Positions 39,211 through 48,822 of a stretch of DNA of 64,000 nt are shown piece after piece. The position numbers and the translations under genes were made by a program. Position 1 is the stretch's first letter; every line of letters begins with the position of its first letter. A model generated the notes under the pieces. That model saw only the letters and a program-made list of their open reading frames with translations. It made no database searches and was not told the origin of the DNA. The stretch is from Microplitis mediator (taxonomy: Eukaryota > Arthropoda > Insecta > Hymenoptera > Braconidae), in assembly GCF_029852145.1 (NCBI RefSeq), contig NC_079973.1:5022001-5086000 (forward strand). The letters run 5' to 3'.

Positions 39211-40135
39211 TTGCGATATGCGATGGTGATTGTGACGGTGATGGTATAAAGAATCGAGTGGGGGAACGAACCAGTTGTCAGTGCACGACGTTGGAGACGT
39301 GGATGGGAAACGACGAAACGAAAGAGTCTGGGGCACGAGGAAGGATACCCCTGACTCCTGGTTACTTCGTAGTTGTAGTAGTGGTAGCTGCAGATAGTGG
39401 GGATACTGGTCAGACGATACGACGTAGTCTGGAGTGCAAGTGAGACAGCGTATATTTGCCACGAGTCGCCAAGTAGGAGGTGAGGGGCGGGGTGTCAGCT
39501 GCCTGACGTTGAAACAACATCGACTTACGGGTGTACGACAGAGACGGACGCTATTTATTTATATATGTGTGTGTGTGTGTGTCTATGTCGATGTGTAAGA
39601 GAAAAAGAGACAGAGATAGAGAGAGAGAAGGTAATGGAAGAAGAGGAAAGAAAGTGGAGAGCTGAGTCATAGCGCTGTTGCCAAGTTGTGAATTTACGCT
39701 TTCGTGCGCCTCCGGACTCGGGAGGATGATTCGTTCGTCGTACGGTCTGGCCTCAGGGAAAGACTATTCCTCTTTACTTAACTTCAACTTGTCTTCTTAC
39801 GTTTTTTTTTCTCTCTCTAGCTTATGTATTTTTATACTTAATGCCCAGCGTCGTTGCATCGATGATATGGCTTTAAAAATTCAATCAAGGCTTATAATAA
39901 TGATAATAAATAATATGAATGCAGTACATATACCAGTGGGTCTGTAAATGCTCCATTTTTGAAAACTTGATACCGCGGATTCACGTCTTCTCTGCTCTTA
40001 TAGACGGTTACTTTACTTGATTTTTAATCTCAGCCGCATGTACTCGGATGATAAATTCAAGTTGACGAGATGATAGAAAATGGTCTCGTATCGTAACCAT
40101 ACCAGAGTTCCTGGGCAGAAGAACTATTATATATA
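39211..40135. other. GC-balanced island, left part
   Basis: Richer in G and C than most of the intron (GGGACGAAACGAAAGAGTC-like and GGAGGTGAGGGGCGGGGTGT stretches), with a GT repeat at about 39567-39582 and GA-rich DNA at 39598-39660. No coding gene is supported. Confidence 0.35.
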
Positions 40136-40520
40136 CATATACATATATAGCAAAAGAGAGACGGAGCCGTGAGAGTTTACCACGCGCAGCCAGGATTTTA
40201 TTCTGTTTGCTCTGCAAGAGGGACAGAGATAAAGCGAAACGGTCCAGCAGCAGCAGCATCAGCATCAGCAGTAGAGAAGCGGGGCTAAACCGGACAGGGA
40301 TCAAGGAACAAAAGCCTCTTCCCCTTGCACGCCGTTGATGCCGCGTCCACGTCGCGCGAGAGAGCCCAGCGGCGCTCGTTCTGCATTGTTCTCATTTTTT
40401 TTATATTTTTTTCATCATTTTTTACATCTTTTGCTTTTATTTTTTGCTCATCTACTTTTCGCAGAATCGTTGAGCTGCACCCCAGGCCCGAGGTTCTTCG
40501 CTTTATCATTCTCCGCGTAT
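40136..40520. promoter_or_regulatory. candidate promoter or enhancer island with CAG repeats
   Basis: A TATATAGCAAAAG stretch is followed by CpG-rich sequence (CACGCGCAGCCAGG, GTCGCGCGAGAGAGCCCAGC) and a CAGCAGCAGCATCAGCATCA tract. It is the most GC-rich patch upstream of the exons. An untranslated first exon, an enhancer or simple compositional drift are all possible. No initiator or core element can be confirmed by eye. Confidence 0.25.
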
Positions 40521-41760
40521 TGAGTTCCCCTTTTTATCATTTTTTATTATTTTTTTTAAATTTTAAATTTAATAACTAAGCCAACCCAACTTGTATTACA
40601 TACATAACTCAGATATTTCATTACATTTATTTAATATTTTATAATGATAAAAAAGCAAAAAAAAATATATAGCATTTTATTGAATAATAAAAACCAATAA
40701 ATAACGCAATATCCGTCGAGTAGATAAATAAAAAAAATTATTTGATTTAATGATTGGCGTCTCCTCTTTTCACCCTACAGTAGTTTATCTCACTTGCTCT
40801 CGAATTCTCTCACTTACTCAACTGTTGGCCAATGTATTGATTTCCCCGTTGGTTCTGTGTTCCATTCGCTTCCTATTTTAAACCTATATAAAGACAAAAC
40901 GTTAGTGTGCAGTAGATATCGGAGTATGAGCACATTTGCTTACGTGCCCAGTGGAATTTTGTTGCATTCATCGGTCCAATGATCTCGCGAATCCGATCTC
41001 TATCATCATGAGAATAGATAGAGATCGCCGATGCCTGAATTACGTTGTTGAATTCACGCGGAAATGAATTCCGGATGTGCGACAGAACAATCACAATACA
41101 CCATACACTACATACGTTCAATCTACTCACACTGTCAGTATTTCTATGCATATATGTACGGACACACATACGTGACAAATGATTTAATGCGTGTAAGAGA
41201 ATAATATAATTGTTTTGTGTGTACTTAAAACTTTCAATACCCTCTACAGACTGCAGAGGTCAAATTAAGCCTCCTATTATACACGTGACCCAGACGAGTC
41301 TCATAAACTCAACGAATCATCCGTGTATTTGTTTACTTGATACTTGAAATCTATTAACGTGATACCTCTTGTTTATAAAAGTATAAATTTGATAACTATT
41401 TGCATATTTATTTTTTTTTATTTAACATGCGTTCGAAATTTTTTCTGTCGCACCCAGTGGGCGAACGGTATCATCTTTGTTGCACTGATACGGTAATCAG
41501 GAACTTTGGCCGAGTTTTTCTTTTTAACAAGCGAATATTTTATTAAAAAATTGAAGCGCACTTCGATAGATTAGACAGTAGTCTGCAGTTTGGACAGAGA
41601 TTTTTTTCCCGGGAAAAACTCAGTCGAAAATGTCTGATAACCTCCTTGAGGTCGCGTCAACTGCTTGATTATTAGCGGTCTTGGTTTATTTGATGTAATA
41701 GACAACTACGTTAAATTTCATATATATTCAAATTATATAAATTGCATGTAAATACAATAG
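40521..41760. other. non-coding stretch
   Basis: Nothing supported. Confidence 0.4.
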
Positions 41761-41762
41761 TA

Positions 41763-41976
41763 TACAGAAAAGTTGGATTTTTTGACGTAAAAAGTTTTTA
41801 CTCGCCCCGAGAAAATCTTCACTTGCTCCAAATTTTTGCGTTTGAATTGAAAACAAAAATTTTTTGTGGGCAAGAAAAAATTTCTTGCACCAAGAAATTT
41901 ATTAGTACTAAGAAAATTTTTATCTTCACTTAATGATGCAAAATAATTCTTACGCCAGAAATTATTTTTATCTGTG
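41763..41976. repeat. family D4, TA-flanked element
   Basis: TA|TACAGAAAAGTTGG at the left and TTTTTATCTGTG|TA at the right. The interior has CTCGCCCCGAGAAAATC and CTTGCACCAAGAAATTT. Confidence 0.8.
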
Positions 41977-41985
41977 TATGTTCTA

Positions 41986-42335
41986 CACTAAAAAATTAGC
42001 GGAGTAAATCCGGAGTGAATGCAGAGCAGATTAATATTTTTTTTAATCCCCTCGGAGTGAAATTCACTCCAAAGGGGAGTTGAATTTAATATCAAAATTT
42101 CGGTTCAGAGTAAAATTCATTCCTATAAGGAGTTTGTTTTAATATTAAAAACCCCGCATCGGAGTAAATGTGGGTTTAAATAAAATCCAGATCACTCCGA
42201 AATCACTCCATTGTAATAACAAACTCCTTATTTACTCCGTATCCAGAGTGATTTTTTTTAAAACTTCAAACTCCGAGTAACGGAGTGAATTTAGATTTAA
42301 ATAAAATCCGTAGTTACTCCCAATTTTTTTTAGTG
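41986..42335. repeat. family C4, TA-flanked element, longest copy
   Basis: TA|CACTAAAAAATTAGCGGAG at the left and CCCAATTTTTTTTAGTG|TA at the right. It carries five or more GGAGTGAAT-type motifs in both orientations. It lies 9 bp after D4. Confidence 0.85.
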
Positions 42336-42439
42336 TATGTAATAATTCTTCCTTTTTTTTTAAATATTCGAAAACTGAACTATGTGATCTGTTTTTTAAA
42401 TACTGACATGCTTCAGTAACTTTTCTTGTAAATTCGGAC

Positions 42440-42638
42440 GATCCTGAAGTTAGCAGACAATTAAAAATTTTGGGTTTTTTTTTAACAATTAAAATTGAAG
42501 AAAATAAAAAATTAAAAATATGCACATGTACAAAATTTCAACGACTACAAGTGCAATTTTTTAAAATATTTTTTTTTAATAATTTATCGTTTCTAAAAAA
42601 CTCCAAAAATTATTAGACGTCGGCTAACTTCAGTATCA
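42440..42638. repeat. family B4, short inverted-repeat element
   Basis: ATCCTGAAGTTAGCAGACAA at the left and GACGTCGGCTAACTTCAGTA at the right. Confidence 0.85.
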
Positions 42639-43507
42639 TAAATTCGGTGCTCTAACATTCGATGAGAAGATGATGGTGAATTGAAATCTGTTACCCATAT
42701 TGACATATTTCTGGTGCTAACTTCGAAAATAAATAACGTTGCGTTAAATTTGATCTTATCCATAAATTTTGTTTGTTCAATACTCGAAATCTATTAACTT
42801 GATACCTCATATTTATAAAAGTATAAATTTGATGCCTATTTAAATATTTATCTTACATTTATTTTATCTCCAAATACACACAGAACTAATTAACATACAC
42901 AAACATAGATGACAAATCACCTGGTACTGGTTCTGCTGAAACTTTGACCAGTCACCAGTTGCGATACATCAGTGTCTTAATCAGCAGATTGCATACTTGG
43001 AGTCCGATTATTTTTAATAATAATAAAACTTGTTAACTAAATAAATTCAAGTTATCAGTATCAGTGATAACGTGTATGACCTGCGTAAACAACCTGTTTT
43101 TTTATTATATTTTATACTGATCCACTAATAAGATTATTTATAATCCCCGTCTCATCAGAAACACGAGATATAATATTTATTTTATCACTTCTCTGACAAA
43201 CTTATCCTGTTATAAAAGAAACTCAGTTTATTTATTTTCTTTTTTTTTTATCTGAAACACAGAAATCTTAATAAATAAATAAATGAATAAAAATATATGA
43301 CTAAGTGTCTGACAATTTCTCAATACGAAAAGATTAATATAAGCTTGACCTAGAGACTCCTTTAAATACGCTAATGTCATCGTATAAAGTTAGAACAGTT
43401 TGAAAGCACTTTAAACAACGTATATATTTGTGCTCAACTTACAAAACTTTGTGTGTTACAATTTAACTCTGTCTACTCCTTTATCCTCTATATACTTCAA
43501 TGCATCC
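42639..43507. other. non-coding AT-rich stretch
   Basis: Nothing supported. Confidence 0.4.
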
Positions 43508-43509
43508 TA

Positions 43510-43896
43510 CACAAAAAAACGTTTTTTTGACACAAGAAAAATTTTTCATTACAAAATGAGAACAAAAATTTTCATCAAACTGAAGTCTGTTGACGTCTGA
43601 TAATTTTTGGAATTTTTCAAAACGATATATTATACAAAAAAAAATATTTTGATAAATTGCACCTGTAGTTTTTTTAATTTTCTACATGTGCATTTTTTTA
43701 CTTTTTTTTTTTTTTCAATTGATGTTGAACAAAAAAATTCAAAATTATTAATCGTCTGTTAACTTCAGAACCACAAATTTTTTGAAGACTAGAGAAAGTT
43801 TCTTACAAGAAAATTTTTTTCTCGTCCCAAGAAAATTTTCGTTTTCAATTCATAATTCAAAAATTTTTTGCGCCAAAAAAGCTCTTTTTTGCTGTG
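43510..43896. repeat. family D5 interrupted by family B5
   Basis: TA|CACAAAAAAACG at the left and TTTTTTGCTGTG at the right, where the flanking TA has become CA. B5 occupies 43574-43773; D sequence (CTCGTCCCAAGAAAATTTTC) resumes after it. Confidence 0.75.
43574..43773. repeat. family B5, nested in D5
   Basis: AACTGAAGTCTGTTGACGTC at the left, CACCTGTAGTTTTTTTAATT in the middle, CGTCTGTTAACTTCAG at the right. Confidence 0.8.
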
Positions 43897-46435
43897 CAGT
43901 CTCTCCCTTAATTTCCACTTGAATTTTCTTATTTTTAATTTATATCCATAATTTTTTATTGTCAATAATCCTCATATATATTTATAAATTAAACCATTAA
44001 ATATTAACTCTAATATAATACACGTATGTACATATGTGTAAAAGAGATGAATAGTGTATGTTTGAGAATTCTCTTGCCAATCAGCCACCGTGGCACTAAT
44101 TTATTCTTTATATTACTCATATATCTATCGTTGTATTTAATTCCTTCTCCATTTTACCCAACTTACACCATCATGTACATCGTACTGGCAGCATTGTGTG
44201 TGCGTGTATGTACATAAATAGATGTTGTGTGCAAATTGTACAGTGTAGTGTAGTAGATGAAACTCATCCTCAATTTCTTGTCCTTCTCCGCAAAATGCGC
44301 GCGCAATTCAAATTCCCCTTAAACTCCCTACTCCAATCGCTTGTTCTCTCACTACTCCACCAATGTTGCATTACCCGTACACACTACATACTCTATATAC
44401 CCTACCATACCCAAGTGCTCCAATGTCTAAAGCTCTATCTAAAGAGTACCAGAGCAGCACAAGCTAAGAGAGATTCGACCGACGCGTGCGTGAGTTGCGG
44501 TGGCAATTCCAAAGGGCGTTCACGGTTTTATATATATATATTTATATACATATACATATACATGTACACATATATAGATCTAGTGTCTATTGTACATAGA
44601 AAAAAATACAATTGAAGCCTAGAGGTGATTACTCGTAGGTTTTCTTCTAGCGAAGATTGCGGATATGCGTCAGCTAAGAGTTTAAATCACGCAGTGGTTG
44701 GATTTCTTCACTGTACTACAGTACTTTACATTACATATATATTGTATATACATGTACTCGTTACTTGTTTCATTTCCTCCAGATCTAGATCTACTACTCA
44801 TTTTTTTTCTTCACATAATAATTTCCCCTCGAGAAACAGATCATCCATCAAAATCCACACATGTACTCAAGGCTATTTCGTTCCGTGTTTGCGGTTGGAT
44901 AACCACAATAAGCTTTTGCAAAGGGAGAGAAAATGGATTTCTCAAGTTAGCAATAACACTATAAAATATATTTTAAAATAAAACCCACATTTTTTTACAT
45001 AAATTTTATTCCTCGTAAATCTTTTTTATTGCTCCTGTTATTTTTTTTTTATTATTAATTTAAATTTAAATTCGCTTGTATAAACACAATAAATAATTTA
45101 AATAAGTTTATAATGAGGTAACATTATAAAACACAGTATAAATCGCATATATATGCTAGTGTATGTATTTTATCGCGTAATCATATCCGCCATTTTGTGT
45201 AGCTACGTCGAAGCCTTTTTGTGCCACGACTATTTTTATTCAACTGCCACTTTTTTCCTTCACCTTTTTTTTTATTTATTTATAAAATCTTCTATCGATG
45301 TAATAAGACTGCAGTTGTGGTAAAATCAATAGTAAATCCATCATAATGTAATCCAATATGTAATTTAATTTTTTAAAAAAAGTACATCATTAACAGTAAC
45401 AGTAATATAATTTATTTTAAATATATATTCATTTTTAAATTCACATCAATTCAAAATACATCATACGATTCTTATTTCGTAACAGGTAAAATAATCACGA
45501 ATTATCAAATCACGTTTTTAAATTATATTGCCTCAGCCTCCAATCAATTTATATATACATATATATGTATATATATTTAATAAAGATAGAGATGAGAAGT
45601 GAGAGAGACAAATATAGATGGAATTAATTGGATTCATTACACGCTGGCAAGAATTGAGAGCGTCTTGATTCGCGAGGAAGCCTCTACTCGCTGGGATATA
45701 GACGTGAGGACCCCGCCCTATACTATTATTATATTACTCTCCATCGTCAATACTCCAATCAATTTTTTTTAAATATTAATTATCTCTATATCTGCGGTAG
45801 TTGAATCCTCCAGTAATCCAATATAATTACTGTTGGAAAAAAAAGTTATCTAATAATTCCTACTCCAAAATTACATAAAACGTCTTCCAGATGGTCGATT
45901 TAAACCGCATTACCACTCAGTTCTCAATAAAAATAATGTTCCAATGCAACACCGTTATAAATAATAACATAAAACGCAAGTAATGTGAAAAAACGTTAAT
46001 TGAAATGATATTAAATTAACAATATGGTAATTTGATGATAATTTAAAAAAAAAAAAACGGTGGTAACGATAGATAAGTGCGTGTAACTCGCGCGAAGAGA
46101 AACGGGTGACTCCCTGGTAAACTTGGATACACGGGCGTTTTCTCTGCGCCTGCGCGTCCACGTACGCGATCTAATTCTCCCACTACTATTTGAATTGTTC
46201 ATGATACCGACCACCACTCCAGGTTTAATTTACCACCTCCACTATACATTTTCTCTACACATACAGCAACTGCTGTAATCTTCACCACTACCATTGGTGG
46301 TGGCAACATCATCAACTTTTCTCATCTGTATCCGCTATGTGCGATTCTCCTTTTCCCCTGTACTGTGCTATTGCTGTGCACCAACACAACAAAATCCACT
46401 CTTATGTTACCCCTCCAATCCAACATACGAGTAAC

Positions 46436-46436
<1 letters not shown>
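43897..46436. other. non-coding stretch with GC-balanced patches
   Basis: About 44260-44520 and 46070-46240 (GGCGTTTTCTCTGCGCCTGC) are GC-balanced. Frames at 44196-44981 are low in sequence complexity and end in Tyr/Ile runs. No gene is supported. Confidence 0.35.
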
Positions 46437-46467
<31 letters not shown>

Positions 46468-46476
46468 CCATCATCG
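46437..46476. repeat. CAT microsatellite, about 40 bp
   Basis: Near-perfect CAT triplets, non-coding. Confidence 0.9.
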
Positions 46477-47574
46477 TTTTATTTTCTGTTCAAGAAGCAT
46501 TATTATATATATGTAATATATTAATGTATGTGTGTTGATATGCGCGCGCGTATAAACTACATCTCACTTCAGCATGTAGGCAAAGAGGACATTCTCTCTT
46601 TACATTAGAGTACCTCATATCAGGCCATCGAAGTAAAGCAAAACTGCCGTCGTCATATCATTACACGGCCTCGGTAAAAAGAAAAAAAAATCGCAAGGGG
46701 CTTTTATATCTGCTGCGTAAATGCGAATCCTGGAGCAAAAGTTTAGATCTCGTACAGACCGAGTCCTCTGTCCATTTTATTTTCAATTTATTTTACTTTT
46801 TTTAATATATTTTTCATTATATTACATTTTCTTTCAATACCTCTTTTCACTACTCGTTCTTCTTCATTCTCTCATTTATTTCTTTTCGTTCATTTAAACT
46901 TTTTATATTTTTTTTTACTTGATTCAATTTCACCGGCTCGTGTCCGGTATTATGGAAAGCCCGGCTTCCACTGCTGGTGTAAAACCAAGTTCTGGGTTGA
47001 AAAAGGATTTTCATTATTATTATTTTTTTTTATTTTACATTTTTTATCTCCTCTCTTTGTCATATTTCATTCGGGAAAATTCATTCGACTCCAATGTTCT
47101 ATTTCTATGACGCGCGATGGAATATTACAAAGAAACCCTCTATATTTATTTTCTTTCTTTCGTTTCTTCACTTTTTCATATATACTTTTTTTTTAATTAA
47201 TCTTCTCAACAATATACCATTTAAACTTTTCAATTATTAATAATTAGACGTTTCAGCGTTTTAACAATAAATACAAAACGTCAAGAAGAATATATTTATT
47301 ATTTACAATTCATTTGCTACCGTATTTAATATAATAATATATTATTATTATGAGCGCATAATTATTCCCTTGGTAAAAATAATTCCCATTTCTATAAATT
47401 AATGGTATAATTAGTGCGCGCAAAATTAAAATTTCCATAGGGGGTACAAGTAATGAGTAACTACCTAAGACTGCTAAACTGTATAATTTATTTTCCCAAA
47501 GCAAATCACAGTAATATAATTGAGAATAAGAACCAATTAAACATGTAGTAGGTAAACTTATACTTACACAGAGA
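46477..47574. other. non-coding AT-rich stretch
   Basis: Nothing supported apart from a short GC-balanced part at 46600-46770. Confidence 0.4.
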
Positions 47575-47576
47575 AA

Positions 47577-48025
47577 ATTTTTTAGCGCGAAAATTTTGTG
47601 ACGATTCAAAATCATTTTCTATATTGAAGAAATCTGAGCTCAGCTCGAAATTTGTCTTCTTTTTTTGGAGTACTCAGAAAAAACGGATTTCTTGGCGCAA
47701 GCAATTTTCACTCGCTCTCAGAAAATTTTTACTTGACCCAAGAAAATTTTTTGCATTACAGGCAGATAATTTTGGAGTTCAAATTACCCATGAAGTTTGG
47801 TACTGTGACATCTAGCCAGTAACTAAATTTTTACTGTTGTTAGTAGAATTTGCACTTCATTTACACGCTATCGAGTACTATATTTTACAATGTGCATAGG
47901 AAAAATTTATATATTTACATGTCCTCACAATATCATATTTTCTGGGTAATTTTTACTTAAAATTTATCTGTGTGTATGAATTAAAAACAAAAATTCCTTT
48001 GAGGCAAGAAAAAATCTTTTCTGTG
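47577..48025. repeat. family D6 interrupted by family E2
   Basis: TA|CACAGAGAAAATTTTTTAGC at the left and CTTTTCTGTG|TA at the right. A second D-like start (CTCAGAAAAAACGGATTTC) lies at about 47674. E2 occupies 47759-47974. Confidence 0.75.
47759..47974. repeat. family E2, nested in D6
   Basis: TA|CAGGCAGATAATTTTGGAG at the left and AAATTTATCTGTGTG|TA at the right. The interior matches E1 (GTTTGGTACTGTGACAT, CGCTATCGAGTACTATATTT). Confidence 0.85.
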
Positions 48026-48027
48026 TA

Positions 48028-48241
48028 GGGTAGAGGTACCATTTGTGGTCACTACTCCGTTTTTGGACGATACTTTATTTTAATTAATGAAAAAGTGTAA
48101 AATAAAATTGCCATTTTAATAGCAGGTTAAAAGTATCTTTGAATACATTTTAAAAATTAATTTTGTCATTGTGTCTTTTACAAATTACTTTATTTAAATT
48201 TTTCAAATGTCCAAAACTGGCCAAAAACGGTACCTCTACCC
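48028..48241. repeat. family N1, palindromic-ended element abutting D6
   Basis: TA|GGGTAGAGGTACCATTTG at the left and AAAACGGTACCTCTACCC|TA at the right. It shares the TA at 48026-48027 with the end of D6. Confidence 0.9.
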
Positions 48242-48312
48242 TAGTAGAAATAAATTTCGATTTTCTTCTGTCAACAAAATTTTTCTTCAACTTAAATATG
48301 TCATTACTAATG

Positions 48313-48422
48313 TAAGAGACTCCTTACCTGATCACTCATATATTTGTATATCTATTGACTAAATTGACTAAATTTTACTAAATATACTAGTTCCCTGATC
48401 GGGTACCAGGTTTTTTCTCTTA
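48313..48422. repeat. family H2, palindromic element 107 bp before a spen acceptor
   Basis: AAGAGACTCCTTACCTGATC at the left and GATCGGGTACCAGG at the right, with ACTAAATTTTACTAAATATA inside; matches H1. Confidence 0.7.
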
Positions 48423-48528
48423 ATGTAATAATTTTTATTGATTTGCTAATTATGAAAGTTAATTTTTTTTTCAGTCTATATATGTTATAATTATCTAAAA
48501 AACTAATTTTATTTGAATTTGTTATTAG

Positions 48529-48822
48529 GTATGGACGCGTGCAGAGCGTCAAGTTGTTGCCCCGGGGCGAGGAGTGCCCCGTGGACGGAGGCTCCGCAGG
48601 TTCACTCGGCGAGGGAAGTGAGGGTGGCTCTGGAACGGGTTCCGGGAGTGGAAGTGCCGGCGGTGGCTCGACGAGCAGCGGGGGTGCTTCAGCGACGGTG
48701 GCGTTTATGGATATCAAATCCGCAGCGAAGGCTCACGCGACTGAGCACACCCTGGACGAACGAGCCCTCACAACCCAGTACTATGAACCTCAACTTATTC
48801 AGCACAGGTTTCCCACACACGG
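48529..48822 (+). CDS. spen: spen coding exon a: most of RRM1 with a Gly/Ser-rich loop insertion
   Basis: The acceptor is TTATTAG at 48522-48528. The exon starts with one base completing a codon and then reads YGRVQSVKLLPRG, which matches the middle of Spen RRM1 after the usual HFKR. Residues encoded at about 48569-48691 are a Gly/Ser-rich insertion of roughly 41 residues between beta strands. The fold then resumes with ATVAFMDIKSAAKAHATEH and ends near TQYYEP. The donor is GG|GTAAGT at 48823, phase 2. The conserved beginning of RRM1 (typically RHLWVGNLPENIRE) must be on an upstream exon, and I did not find it in this window. GC content is far above that of the flanking introns. Confidence 0.93.

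Noticed and set aside
39007..39462. Minus-strand frame of 151 codons
   Set aside because: Contains a run of Thr from the AGT microsatellite, with no domain and no splice or start context. Most likely chance in a GC-balanced island.
40008..40304. Minus-strand frame starting like a signal peptide (Leu/Met run)
   Set aside because: The hydrophobic run is the antisense of CAG/CAT repeats, and the rest has no family features.
44196..44981. Overlapping + frames of 139 and 118 codons
   Set aside because: They end in Tyr/Ile runs from TA repeats and have no domain or coherent codon pattern.
46437..46476. CAT repeat considered as a His-encoding exon
   Set aside because: No splice sites or flanking coding sequence; treated as a microsatellite, unlike the two His11 tracts in the spen frame.
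1..48528. Search for tRNA or rRNA genes and for a transposase gene
   Set aside because: I saw no cloverleaf-like GTTCRANNC context, no rRNA-like block and no transposase reading frame. A covariance-model scan and a translated search would be needed to exclude them.
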